A DNA stretch of 64,000 nt from Tetrastigma voinierianum. Its lineage: Eukaryota > Streptophyta > Magnoliopsida > Vitales > Vitaceae. The notes beneath the pieces are model-generated. The model was given only the letters and a program-made list of their open reading frames with translations, did no database searches and was not told where the DNA came from. This document shows positions 22,690-33,846 of the stretch, in pieces. The stretch is from assembly GCA_016808115.1 (NCBI GenBank), contig JAEQBH010004438.1, positions 186,001-250,000 of the forward strand. The letters run 5' to 3'. The stretch's first letter is position 1. Every line of letters begins with the position of its first letter. The position numbers were made by a program, and so were the translations under genes.

Positions 22690-23600
22690 GATGCGGCGAA
22701 TGTGAGCAAACTATTCTCCTGGGGCCAAACGTTGAATTCAGGTGTGTTCGAAGGTGGGTGCATGTCTAGCACGACTCTTAACTTATCCGATTCGGGCTAT
22801 TCCTGGCCACAATTATGAAACCCAAGAATTTTCCTTAGCTGAGACTCCAAAGTACACTTGTCAGATTTAACTTCATGTTATAGTTCTTCGTAACTCGAAC
22901 GACTACCAGCAAGCAGTGAGCTCCGACCTTAACCGATTTTTGTACTCAACATGTCATCTATATATACCTCCAAAGATGTTCCAATCTGCTTTTAAAACAT
23001 TCTCGCTCACTACCTTTCGATACGGCCGCCTCGCTTCAACCCGAAGGGCATCACCCGGCACAGGCACCTCGCCCGCCAAATGAGGCCTTCGGGTCATCGG
23101 GTCCATCCCGGACCGTCAGATCTCGAAAGCCGCCCATGAAGCCGAGCTCGCGGGTCACCGTATGCGCCCACTATCAGCTCGATCCGGTGAGGAAAGCATT
23201 CTTCTGATAGTTCGTTAATATCGCGCTAAGTCGATGCAAAGTCGCGATTTTCCGCGTTTCACGTATTTTCGACGAGGACTACATTAGCCAACCGGGGCCG
23301 CATTCTACTTCTGATAGCTTTGGCTCGAGGAGCTAGAACTTCTTCAATCACCTGCTTCAGTGGCGAAACTCCTTCTTGGCTGACAAAGCTTAGCCGAGGG
23401 GCCATGTTCACTCGCGTGGTGATCACCGCGAGGTCAATCCCCCAATAACTTCCCGTTTCTAAAGAACACTTCCCTGCTCGCTTTTTAAGAAGTGGACGAG
23501 GAGGTCCCCGACGCTCAAGCACTCTGATCCGATCGTGAGACTTAGATGTTCCTACTGCTCCTACTGCTTCTGCACGGCCTGGGCTCACGGCGCAGGTGGG
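22690..23600 (-). pseudogene. Tat reverse transcriptase (copy 2)
   Basis: On the - strand 'PRLANVVLVEN' near 23275-23300 gives the RT start and 'YIDDML' at 22947-22964 gives the active site with both Asp codons kept. 'YNMKLN' follows near 22870. Part of the fingers and palm between 23260 and 23000 is degraded. An open 109-codon stretch at 23259-23588 covers the linker and RT N-terminus. Confidence 0.8.
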
Positions 23601-24310
23601 TGCTCATCTCATCTCTTATGCCGAGCTCGGGTCCACGTAGATGTCGGCTTCACCGCTGCTTCACGATGTCGAGTAGCACCCTAACTATGCACCGATTCCT
23701 CTCAACCATCCCCACCCCATTCAAGTAGCGGGGAAATTTGATAATCATATGATAAAGCGGGCGGACGGCCCTTATGAAATCGAGGGATGACCCGCCCAAA
23801 GATGTCAGGTCGACTCAGGGCATCCACTACGGTGAACCTCACCCGCCATCGTGGCCCCGGTACTTCGGAATCTCCCAAATCGGCATCGCACGACCTCCCA
23901 GTAGCACTCTTCTCCGAAGAACTCGCAGCTGGCTGATTGTCTCTAAATTTTCCGCGACATGCCTATTTTATCGAGGTCGATGTGAAGCATGATGTCTAGC
24001 CGAGCTTCCATCACAACCAAAGACCCCGTATTGTCCATGGCTACTTAATGACCCTTATTACCGTGGATATGAGGATGTCGCACTCTTCCACGCCTAGTCC
24101 GAAAAGCACAGAGTCTATACGAGGAGTTCGATACCGCCAGATATCCAAAGATCTCCCGTTCGACATGTTATGCATGAGCCTTCCGGCCGAGGCCGATTCT
24201 CCTCCCCGAAAAATCCTGAGATCACATGGATTTCCCTGTGGGTCATTCTGAGTCGAGCCGGTGCTACCGACGAGGTATGCAAGGTCTTGGCCCCGACCTG
24301 GTGCTGTGTG
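23601..24310 (-). pseudogene. Tat protease (copy 2)
   Basis: The aspartic protease active-site region is recognisable at nucleotide level at 23997-24012 on the - strand: one frame reads DGSSA, a shifted frame continues 'LDIML'. The D-x-G-S signature is thus present but frameshifted. The C-terminal part aligns with copy 3 at 38936-39286 and with copy 1 near 5945-6080. Confidence 0.6.
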
Positions 24311-24559
24311 CCGACGAAGATGTCCTCATAAGATTAGGTATTCACTTCCTTCTCACCGATGCAATCATCCGTTCAAAGGTCCATGGTCTCTATGGAACCT
24401 ACAATACTTAGTTGTCTCTCTTCGCTGGGTTCATCTTCATTCGGTGACGACCACCCAAAACTCAGGCCGCTGCCTCGTAGGACCCGGTGACACGAGGTCG
24501 CCAAGTAGGTGGAACTCGAGGTGGATATCGTCGCTGTAGCTCGAGCTAAGGTGGGCCCA
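24311..24559. other. Gag-protease linker region (copy 2)
   Basis: GC-rich coding-like sequence continues here without a motif I can place. Nucleotide similarity to copy 3 near 41100-41180 is visible. Confidence 0.4.
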
Positions 24560-25800
24560 AGTGGTCCCTAACGCCGCTTCGCCTCTTCGGGAGACCGCTC
24601 TCTCTCTGCCTCTCCGCCCTTCGGACTGGCCCCTCGTCTCCTCGTCTCAGCTCCGCCTCGCTCTACCCTAAGCTCCTCAAGGTGGGAAGAGTTTTCCCGC
24701 TTAGATAGCGGCTTCCGCCGCTGATGTACTTCTTTTTGTTTTAGCGAAAGAATTTCGCCATGCTTACTTGAGGGTTCTTTGAGATGGAAAACATCAGTTC
24801 TTTTGACTACAAGCCGAGCCTGACAATGAAAGCAGTGATGGAAAACTTTTCGTTTGGGATGTCTACCTTCAATGATTCCTCGTCACTCCTGACGCAGGAC
24901 CTCGTGCCCTCCCGTGGGCCTCGCTTTATGGTCACGCTGATAGCTCGACTCCACATGTCCGAGTCTCATGAAGGAGACAAACGCAATGGATAACTCTAAA
25001 TAATGAGATCGACTTACCGATGGGAGTCTCTGTCAACTAAGCTGTTTCCGCCTTTAAATAAGTGACGGTGAAAGCCAGATCTAACTGGGTCCTAGTATCC
25101 GTGTGTAGCCCATCCGATTGTAAGTATTGAGGTGGCTCCAGATCCTTCGTCTGGCCGAACGCTTCGATTGAGGCATTTGACTCTCAATGGTAGGAAGTTT
25201 AGTACCTGGCCAGAACTGGGACTTTATTTGTCAGTACCAACACATCTACGCCGAGACTGAGCCTCGCCCTTTCACCGCTTCCTTCATGCGGGCCGAGCTC
25301 CTACCGATGTCCCGGGAAATGTTGCCCCATGATCGCTCCCCATCTCTCACGATAAAGGACGGGTCCATTACCTCGGTACTCTCATCGCGATCCTCTCTGG
25401 GGCTTATAGGATCGGTTCCTCGCTCGACTAGTTTGTCCATCTCCGTCAACCTCTCGAGGAGCGTCGTAGTTGTCGCTTTCACCCTTCACGCGGCCGTCAG
25501 ATGCATTCGTGAGCTCTTCCAGTCTCTCAAAGAACCGGGTCGGTGAGATTGTTGTTTCCATCTCTTCAAAGATTTGCCTCGTAGAGTTTCAAGAACGCCT
25601 CTTGCGTATTTACTATCTAGCCGCCTCACGATCTTCAGGTCCTAGGGTCAAGGTGACCTCGCTCATGTTTCGGGCCGATACCATCACCACCGAGAATTCC
25701 GCTTTTACATGTAAAGGAACCTGTCATTCCCATTGCATCTGCCAACCGATAGTGCTTTTTCTAACAGATTACCGGGAGCTTCTCGAGGCCATTGGGCCTA
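24560..25800 (-). pseudogene. Tat gag (copy 2)
   Basis: On the - strand 25246-25482 is open and reads 'TLLERLTEMDKLVERG', a helix-forming N-terminal part as in Tat gag. Further on, near 24800-24840, 'LSGLA' and the sequence after it match the conserved central gag block. The charged Arg-rich tail lies at about 24560-24660. Gag would form the particle shell. Several frameshifts are present. It lies directly after the 5' LTR, which fits gene order. Confidence 0.6.
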
Positions 25801-25802
25801 TT

Positions 25803-26222
25803 TGATGGATCTGACATTTGACAACCCGCAAGCCGACAAATAAGGGGTGGATCCGGGGTATGCACTTGGCCGCTCCGATGGCTAAGTCAATTTTTTTTCT
25901 TATGAGAATGAAAGAATTCAACTCTTTATGACGTTATTGTTGCTTACCCTTCTGTGGCCGAAAGGGTTGGTATTTATAAGGGGGAATAATGGTTACTTTG
26001 CTTGTTAGATGGTGATATGGTATCTTTCCCATTGGGTGAGGAGTGTCCTTTTCCTTATCATGGATCGGTTCTGAATGGAGAATGGAGGAGTCATGATTGT
26101 GTGATATTCTTCTTTCCTAATCCATGGGGTGGATCGGATATTGAGCATTTTTCCTTTACATGAGTTTTTTGTGCCGCCTATATCACTTGGATTACTGTGT
26201 TTCACCAGGGCCTGAGCCCGCA
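25803..26222 (-). mobile_element. 5' LTR of Tat copy 2
   Basis: Between gag and the AT-rich spacer lies a 0.4-kb segment with 'GGTATTTATAAGG' (a TATA-like box on the - strand) and 'CCGATGGCTAAGTC', which matches the LTR of copy 3 ('CCGATGCCTAAGTT' at 27655). The left end 'TGATGGATCTG' resembles the left LTR end of copy 3. The right end is set by loss of similarity and is uncertain. Confidence 0.6.
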
Positions 26223-27096
26223 TATTTGATTAATAGTAGTATTAGATTAGATTAATAGTAGATTAATAATAAAGATCTTCACAATTTTTTAAGTGATTGA
26301 AATGAGAAACTTCAATTAATAACATTCTATAAAAAGCATTCAATCAAAAAACAACTTTATTATTTTTTGCTTAGCCGTGAAGGTGTGCTCAGCACGGCCG
26401 TCTCACATGGACACTCTAAGTAGTTTCGCACATGAAGACCGAAATAAGGAGATCTTCGCAAATGACATAACATGGTGTTGCGTCATGGACGATGGTGTTG
26501 CAGATGGTTGTGTCGACAATTAGCCGAGCCTATCTACAATGGCACTGAGAATGAAAAATCACGAAATGAAAGGGAGATAGGAGGGGATTTGTTGAATGTC
26601 AAGTAGGGCTTCTTTTTTATTTTTTATTTTTATTTAAAGTTCAAATTTTACTATTTTAGCCTTCGCCTTAACCTTTAAGTATAATAAAAATAAATAAAAA
26701 AATCAAAGTAGGCCAAATGGGCTGACCCAACCCAAACCCGATTGGCCAACGGACATATTTAGGCTGGGCCAAACAACCCAAGTCCTAGTATGGCCTTAAT
26801 TTTTATGACCCAATCTCCTAAATTTTAGGTCAACAATTCTATCCTATAAAGCTCAACCCATATTCACATATCTAAGTTAATGTATATTTAAAATTATATC
26901 GATAACCTTTCTCTTAACTTTATTTATTTGGTTTTTAAGGGTGAAGAATTGCAACAACTAAAGATTATGTATTCAATTTTATTTATTACGTCTTGATCTA
27001 ATATCTTGTTTTAGAGTTAAACCATAATTAGATCATTAAAAAAATTCAACGTATAGATAATAAAAATAAAATATTCATTCTCCTTCTCAATCCTAA
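26223..27096. other. AT-rich spacer between Tat copies 2 and 3
   Basis: AT-rich DNA with repeated 'GATTAATAGTA' words (26228-26275), a short imperfect hairpin GCCGTG/CACGGC (26373-26398) and a pyrimidine/purine-skewed 'GGGCTGACCCAACCC' region near 26720. No gene or element is recognised. Confidence 0.5.
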
Positions 27097-27493
27097 GAGC
27101 ATCTCCAGCAGTTAGCAAAAAAGACCAGCATCTAAAGCTATATTTTGCCTCCAAAAAGTAATTTTTTGAGATTTAGCTTAAAGCTAAAAGGTGTGAGCTC
27201 CAAATAAAGAGCATCTGTTCCTTAATATCCTAAATCTATTCCAATTTTACCTCTTTCTTCCTTAATAATTACATCATATACCCTTTCATTCATTTATATC
27301 ACTCCATACCCAAATGGAAATTTCCATCAGAGTACCAATATTACTGTTTATGAATAGTTCCCAAACAATATTTGCCCAAATATCGATGGTACTGCTCACT
27401 AGCAATCCTCGCTGCTGATTACTCCACCGCTGAGATGTGTTTTTTTGTTTAAGCATCTATTTTTTTGCTTTTGTTCCATTGTTGGAGATGCTC
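27097..27493. mobile_element. Tourist-like MITE (PIF/Harbinger), 397 bp
   Basis: The ends are inverted: GAGCATCTCCAGCAG at 27097 and GTTGGAGATGCTC ending at 27493. Both are flanked by TAA (27094-27096 and 27494-27496), the 3-bp target duplication typical of PIF/Harbinger elements, whose termini often read GAGCATCTCC. No transposase is encoded. The AT-rich interior fits a non-autonomous element. Confidence 0.85.
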
Positions 27494-27497
27494 TAAT

Positions 27498-27502
27498 GTA
27501 TC
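27498..27502 (+). repeat. Target-site duplication GTATC, left of Tat copy 3
   Basis: GTATC directly precedes the TG that opens the left LTR, and the same five bases follow the right LTR at 43062-43066. It starts one base after the TAA duplication of the neighbouring MITE. Confidence 0.75.
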
Positions 27503-28096
27503 TGATGATGCCTTTTTCAACCGGAACTGGCCTAGAGCGTGTTGAAATCGCTGGGCCTGAATCGAATCAAGCCGCCTACAAATTCCGCCGCCTGACGCTG
27601 ACTCCTCTACAAAAAACAAGAAAGAAAGAGGATCTACGGCTCGCCATTGCCGCTCCGATGCCTAAGTTTCAATTATTTCGTGGAAAGAGAATATCAACCG
27701 CTATGTAATGAAGTATTGGTGCATAAGTCTCGCGCACCTTTCCACTCCAAGGTGGCCTGGTATTTATAGTATATGTTTTTCTCAATTTGAGGGTGATAAG
27801 GATTCTCTCTCATTTAATGGGGGATTTTCTGTCCTTATCGCTACCAGATTAATAAGGGATAATTAGGGAGCAGTTATTGAGAATTATCTTACTTCCCTTA
27901 TTAGTGAGATTTTATTTGATTTACAGGATATGGGCCTCAGCCGTCCGTGTTATCGCCCTCGCGAATGAACTGCTCCCATTTCGGGCTTCAAGTGCTGTGG
28001 AGCCCTGTGCATTTCACTCGAGCCTCGCTCATAAATCTTTTTAAACCTACTCGGGCTTCGTGAGTAGCCTCGTGTGCCTATTTTTAAACCCAATCA
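27503..28096 (-). mobile_element. 3' LTR of Tat copy 3
   Basis: It aligns with 42477-43061 in direct orientation, including 'GGTGATAAGGATTCT' and 'TTATTAGTGAGATTT'. It carries the TATA-like 'TATAAATACC' on the - strand near 27760. Ends are TG (27503) and CA (28096). Confidence 0.8.
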
Positions 28097-28389
28097 CCGC
28101 CCTGCACCCTTGTTTACTGAAAGGGCAAGGGTCGGGGATTACTTAATCGAGTGCAACTTCCACGCGCTCAGCCGATTCCGTTGGGGCTTTCACGCCAAAC
28201 AGTCTCCCGTGATAATGATGACTTTTTCGACTTCGTGCTCATTTTCTGGGCTCCTTCATTTCTTCCGAGAAATCTCCGACCGCTAGCATCAGGTTCTCGA
28301 TATCGGGGCTTTTTACTCTTTTCTGGTGAGTTCTGGCTTCCTTCTTAACATTCGTCCGACCTTCTCATAACTTCTTTCGCGTTTGTGAT
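28097..28389 (+). other. Leader of the extra ORF in copy 3
   Basis: Non-coding sequence between the 3' LTR and the extra + strand ORF. It may act as that ORF's promoter and leader, since transcription from the - strand LTR would read it antisense. No TATA box is obvious. Confidence 0.35.
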
Positions 28390-30793
28390 ACCTTGCTCGG
28401 GGGTGCCCTTCGCTCTCGCTCCTGTGACCGATAGCTCTTCTTCCTTCCAGGTCTCTTCGAAAAGATAAAGGCACTGTGTGGCTAGCCAGTTAGTCCGACT
28501 TACTATCCGATAATCCTACGGGTCCAGCCTCTTCTTTCACAGATAGAGGTGACTCCCTCTACTAAGATAATGATTCAGGCGACAGTGGTGAACTGATCGC
28601 TGATGTGGTCGCTTCTTCGAGATGTCCTTGGGAACCTTCCCCGGGTAAAGGCAATGGCAGAATTGACAAGATTAAACACCCCGTGGGCCTGAGTATCCAA
28701 GTCACCAGCGTAATGCTGCCCCAATGCAAAGGACCTAAGCGTAGTCGAGCCTTATAATGGGAAATTTTTACGTAGACGACATAGCCCCCTGGTTGTGTCC
28801 AAGTCCGTCTTCTCGACGCCAATTCTATGTCAGTTTAAGTGCCCAAGATGGTGCGCCGAATCTCTTACATCCCTTTCAGGTGCGGTCTGCAACATTTCAA
28901 CATCCGCCTTCAACTTCGCCCAATTTCTGGGTATTCTCGACGGCCGCTGGGGTTTTCTTGTGTGGATGTGGCTCAAGTGCTCCTAATATACCGTTCTCGG
29001 ACCTCTTTACCGTGAAGGAAGTCGCTAAAGGCTTTCTTTTATTTATCTAAGTGTTCCAACATTCCTCTGAATATCCCTGGGATTCACATCCCATAAATTT
29101 TGAAAGAACGTTACTTTTCTTTGTTACTGGGTCAGCACTGAGCACGATCCCCGACAAGGAAGACACACCGGGTGTTCCACACTGACCACTCCCGAGAATC
29201 TACGCGAGCTGGCTTCGCTTAATTCCGGCCTAGCTTCATAAATTATGTGGTATCCCTAATTTTGCATCGCTATGCGCTCTGTGCATTCGCCCGACCCAAA
29301 CAAGCATAGGATCGTAGCTTAAAGTCACAAGTGTCTTCCGCGCGCTACTCCGAGCTTATCGGGTCGGATATTCTGATCTTCAGTTCGAGGTCCCCGCCTC
29401 AAGCATTGAGGCCTTCACCCCATCCGTTGCGAAGCCCTCTCATGACGGGGCCTCCCCGTTGTCAAGCCCACTGCGGGCAGCCTGCCTCGTGGAGATGCTG
29501 TCCCTGAGATCTCGGAGTGTGAAGCTGAAACCTCCGGACTCCCCGGAGAAGGGGCCACCCTACCAAAATCCCGAGGTTGGGAACATCTTCTTCATCACCT
29601 TCTGCCCATGTCCGGCGGGCAAGTATCACACCTCCGCCGAGGTTCCTGTGAGCTCCTGGAAGTTCGCACTCGTTTCCGGGTTCTACCGCAGCGCCAAAGA
29701 TTCCTGGGAGGGTTTCATTGAGCCTGGGCTGAGGTGTTATGCCCATAATGGATTGGGTCCTCCGCAGTAGCGCTAAGCCTCTTCCTTCGGGAGTGGAAGA
29801 GTTGGGGAGGAAGCGCCTGCCGATGGAGACGTGGGATTCCTCGCTATTCACGCCTGAGCCGCCACGCGCGATCTCGTCCATCCTCGGGGATTCAATCTCA
29901 AGAGGTCTATGCCCCGCCTATCGAGGAAGCCCGTCCCATCCATACAGTGGGGTCATCTGCAAGTTTCGGTTCTTTTTGTGGTCCGGCCTCTTGTCTTGGT
30001 TTCTGAAGCTCCAGGTCGACTTTACGCAGTAATTTTAGGCCACCATCCGAAGAGCTGGTAAAAGGCCGACCGAAAGAGGGTCACATCAAAGCCACCAGAG
30101 CCTACAGCGAGTGGCTTCTTATCAGAGCGAGCCGAATCGCTAGATCGGGATGCAAAATACGACCCGAGGAGGTCGAAGCTCAGTCCGATTTGAGGCATAC
30201 CACGGTCACGGCGCGAGCTGGGCCACTCATAAAGAAAAGGCCCGAAACGGCTTAAGAGGCTCAGGCAGCCAGAGGTCGTGATGAGCCGCAGTTGCCCAGA
30301 TGATCCGCTTGCGGGCCAGTGACAGGTGCCAATAGTGTCACAAGATCAGACTATGTAGCCAAAGATGAGTTGCACCATCTAGAATGAGCTGTGGAGTAAC
30401 TCTGGGAAGAGTCACAGGTCGCTTAGAGATGAGCTATGTAATAAAGCAGTCATAGATGTGAGTCTGGTCATAAGCTTCCGAGGTCGTGAGCTCTATCGGT
30501 CACTGACCGAGGAGTGCCATAAAGCCAGGGTCTTCAAAGGCAAGAAACCCTAAATGTTCAAAGGACTGAGCGATACAGCTCGAGGGATGAGGCTCGCACT
30601 CAATGGGCTTCGGATGGCTTCCTTTCCGCAGGAGGGTCGCTACGCTTACCCTGGCTCGACCTTAACTTTGATATCCCTAGTGACGGCAGAGCATAAAGAG
30701 TCCTTTTCGCCTACTATCTCCGAGAGCGCCCACCCCACCGAGGCCCACTCCCCTTCTTCGCCTTCTACTCCCACTCCTGCGCCTGACATCTGA
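28390..30793 (+). pseudogene. Extra ORF antisense to pol, Transposase_28-like (copy 3)
   Basis: The + strand, opposite to pol, has coding-like sequence that ends in a Pro/Ser/Thr-rich tail with a stop at 30793. The open stretch 28757-29050 shows 'LHPF' then 'SPNFWVFSTAAGVFLC' and 'FSDLFTVKEVAKGF', the pattern of the 'putative gypsy type transposon' domain (PF04195, Transposase_28). A 'WKERYF'-like block near 29100 and a charged middle part follow, as in this family. Extra ORFs next to pol are known in Tat elements; their role is unknown. Several frame changes and stops break it. Copy 1 keeps the C-terminal half at 11331-12097. Confidence 0.65.
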
Positions 30794-30914
30794 ACCTCTT
30801 TGTATAATTTTGCTAGTTTTTTTTTTTTTACATTGGGCTTCGAATCCCGGATATATGTGATGCCGCTCTCAATGAATACCCCATTTTCTATCTCCTCGCT
30901 TTTTTTTTTTTAAC
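30794..30914. other. T-rich spacer between extra ORF and array
   Basis: Two T runs (about 30818-30830 and 30900-30912) lie between the stop of the antisense ORF and the tandem array. They could mark transcript ends of either strand, which is a guess. Confidence 0.4.
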
Positions 30915-31745
30915 CGCTCGATGCTACTCGTCGAGCCGACGGATCGGCAGATGGCTCGTTCGAAAGCGCGGTCTTTGCAAACTGCCGCTGAGGCTCCACG
31001 AGCTAATACGAGTTTGCATCGCCCGGCTACCAGCCTACAACGGCCGAGCTCTTCAAACCGAGCTGAGCTCGCAAGACCGCCGAGTTTAACCGCGCTTCGC
31101 TACAGCCTTGGGGCTGAAACTGAGCTCTTCAAATCAGCCGCCGAGGCTCCATTGCCACCGCTCGAAATGAACCGCCCCGCTACGTGCCTTGGCGGCGCCG
31201 AGCTCTTCAAAACCGAGTCGCTGAGGCTTCATGGGCTAATCATAATTAATCGGCTCCCCGGGCGACAGCCTTTGGGGCCTGAAAGCAAGACAGTTTTCAA
31301 AACCAGCCACGAGGCTCCGCACATCTCGCTGAGTCGAATCGTTTCGGGCTACTTTGTGCCTTGGGCTGAAAGTGGGCCAAGCTCTTCAAAATCGAAATCG
31401 CTGAGGCCTGTAAAGCACCGGGCTCGAGCCGAATCGGCTCCCCGACTACAGCTCTTGGGCCAGTAGTCGAAGTTTCAAATTGAGCCACAGGGCTCTACTA
31501 CATTACGCCTCGGTTTAATCGCTCAAGGCCAGGTTCATTGAGCGCCGAGTTTTTCAAACGAGCCACCGAGGGCCAGGCTAATCTCGCTGGTTTAATCGCT
31601 TCGGGCTACCAAATATTGGAGCGCCAGTTCAAAACTAAGCCATCGAGGCCTGGCTAATCTGGCCTGAAATGAATCGGCTCTCGGGGTTTACTAGCCTTTG
31701 GCTGAAAGCACTAAGCCTTTCAAATCGAAGTCGCTGAGGTCTGCA
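30915..31745 (-). repeat. GAGCC-type tandem array, nine units of 76-91 bp (copy 3)
   Basis: The word 'GAGCTCTTCAAA' with variants, followed by 'CCGAGGCT', recurs near 31046, 31122, 31200, 31291, 31379, 31470, 31547, 31625 and 31714. Spacings are 76-91 bp. Intervening words include 'CGGCTCCCCGGG' and 'AGCCTTGGGCTGAAA'. The open 181-codon frame across it is a by-product of the repeat. Confidence 0.85.
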
Positions 31746-32150
31746 CGGCCGATTTGGATCAGCATTCCTAAATATATGCGAGTGTCTTTAATACCGCCGG
31801 TTTATGGAGAATCGATGGCTTATGGAGAATTGGAATCACTGCGGCGACTGAAGTTCTCCGATTTCCAAATCATGGGACCGCACGGAGCTCATTCTTCGAA
31901 CCCTCTCTTCCCTTTGGGCGACCGAATCCACGCGTGATGAAGCTGCCAAGGCTTGGTCAGTTTTCATGGGGTTCGCCTCGAGATCCTGGGCCGGCCTGGG
32001 TTCCTCGATGGTCCTCTCGTCGTAGGAGTCAGGTTTTTCCTGCCCCTTTACGGGAGTTATGTTGATTCCCAGTCTGGTCCCATGACTCCGAGCCGTGCTG
32101 TGGAATGCATCCAGAGAGGGCTGCACTTAAAGGTTAACTTTTAGCACCGC
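31746..32150 (-). other. Block between array and purine tract (copy 3)
   Basis: This occupies the place of the conserved block of copies 1 and 2 and shares short words such as 'TTTATGGAGAAT'. Similarity is weaker than between copies 1 and 2. Confidence 0.5.
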
Positions 32151-32154
32151 TTTC

Positions 32155-32350
32155 TAATTTTCTCCTCTTTTTTCTTCTCTTCCTTCTCTTTCGCTTCTTT
32201 CTTCTTCTCCTTTCCTTCTCCTTTCCTTCCTCCCCTTTTCTTTCCCTTCCTGCCTCACTCTCTCTTCTTCTCTTTCTCTTCTTTCTTCCTTTCCTTCTCT
32301 TTCTTTCCTCGTCAGTAAATTTCTTCCTCTCTTTCCCCTCTCTTCTCTTC
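32155..32350 (-). repeat. Polypurine tract (as CT on +) of copy 3
   Basis: About 190 bases of TTCTTCTCTTCC words on the + strand, purine on the element strand. It lies about 300 bases after the integrase end, as in the other copies. Confidence 0.8.
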
Positions 32351-32644
32351 TTAAGATTCTTTCGCTTTCGAGTGAGTCAAGCCAGGACTGCTCATCCTCG
32401 GTGATGCAGATAAAGACTACCGACAGAATCAATCGCACCTTTATCGAATAAAGAACAATATATTTTGCTTTTTAAGTATTAACTAAATTCTAAAGTTGTG
32501 TAATTTTCTGTTACCCGGCCGAGTCGTTTGTTTTTTTTTTTTACCGAGATGCCTCACTTTTTTATCCATAAGGATATTGTATAGTAATCAATAAACATGT
32601 GATCAAGTATCTTAAAGTCGATGATACTTTATATTAAAGATTAC

Positions 32645-33845
32645 ACCGAGGTCCATTGGATGTAAATGCTCGAGGTGCTCATTGCTCCAAGAATGAGGTA
32701 GAATTTTTTCCTCTTTCGTCTGGAGCTCATAATTACTGTGTCCGACGACGCTGAGACACGAAGCATGTGGGCCTTCCCAATTGCTCCCTGGGCTTCTTCC
32801 ATGTGGTCGGATTTTTTTCTCGCAGGTGCCAGTTTTTTTAAGACTGGGGCTCCATGTCAGCTTGTAGCTCCTGGTTCGACTCGGTCGTGAAGACTCGCCT
32901 TCCGTAAACAGACGCTTCTCACCCATCACGCTTTCATCTAGAGGTTCCAGTTTGTGGAGCCCTCTTCGTTTATGTTCCACGCCCCAATTCAACTGGGACT
33001 TTAATCTGATCTCGACAGGGGCTACCGCCTCGATGCCAAAGGTGAGCGAATCTGGGTTTCCCCGAAGGCTTCACTACAGGCTTCAGAGTGCCCATAACAC
33101 TGGGAGGTATTCTACCATGCCTTTGGGATCTTCCAACTCGGGTCTTCACGTCGCTTAAGGGTTCTCATGGTGACTTCGTCATTCATTAGATTGACGAGCC
33201 GGGATGAGTAGTAGTTCTCGATCTCAGCTCTACACAAATCCCGAATCCTGGGGATTGTCGACCGCTTCCCATTGTCGGCCATCAGGCTCTTGATGCCACC
33301 AGATATTATGGCCCGCCAAACGGTCGCTGCACCTTGTTCCGTGATGTAGCCAAGGGCCTGCCTCTGCCCATTCGGGTGAAATAATCCACTACTACGACGA
33401 TACCTCAGATCGCCCTTTCCAATGCAAAGGCAGGTCCCACATGCTCCACTCCCCACCGAAAAGGCCGTGGCTCAGAATCCAAAGTCAACGGCTCGATGGG
33501 AGGTAAGAGATTTTAAAGATGCCCTGACAGACTTCAGATTTCCGACTAGCCTCACATGCCTCCGAGCATCATACAAGAGTATCCCCGCCTAAGACCTTCC
33601 CGCTGCCCGAGCTCCCGACAGCCCCACACACGCCTTCATGTACTTCCTCGCACGTAGCTCCGTCCCCCCGTAATGCACCCGAGGACGGGTGTGAAAAACC
33701 TCACTCTATGCTGGCCCCGATGAATGCTGAACCAAGTGCACTTCGACCTAAGCTTTCTGATGCCCTGATCATTCGCAAAGAGGTCCTTCCATTGGTAGTC
33801 CCAAATGGGTCCATCTAAATTACCGATACGATTAGGAGAACCCAT
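32645..33845 (-). pseudogene. Tat integrase (copy 3)
   Basis: The C-terminal end reads 'SNWEGPH', 'NYELQTKEEKILPHSW' and 'NEHLEHL' on the - strand (about 32660-32790). The core has 'MADNGKRSTIPRIRDLC' (about 33255-33300), where the DNG holds the second catalytic Asp, and 'IENYYSS' follows. 33636-33845 is open and reads 'NLDGPIWDY', the start of the zinc-binding region. A solo LTR is inserted right upstream at 33847. Many frame changes occur. Confidence 0.75.
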
Positions 33846-33846
33846 C

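Larger units (their letters stand above)
19155..26222 (-). mobile_element. Tat copy 2: Ty3/gypsy element (-), 3' end missing
   Basis: Read on the - strand from 26222 leftwards the order is 5' LTR, gag, protease, RT, RNase H, second RNase H, integrase, purine tract, conserved block and GAGCC-type array. It then stops at the Athila 3' LTR at 19.15 kb, so the antisense ORF and the 3' LTR are missing. Sequence from the integrase end to the purine tract is highly similar to copy 1 in inverted orientation, for example around 9330-9470 against 20360-20500. Frameshifts occur throughout. Confidence 0.85.

Noticed and set aside
30921..31466. 181-codon open frame on the + strand
   Set aside because: It lies wholly in the GAGCC-type tandem array of Tat copy 3; the repeat units lack stops in this frame by chance.
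33636..33845. Possible Athila gag start downstream of the LTR end at 33847
   Set aside because: The adjacent LTR suggested a gag start, but 'NLDGPIWDY' and the following part fit the Tat integrase N-terminus at the expected place in copy 3.
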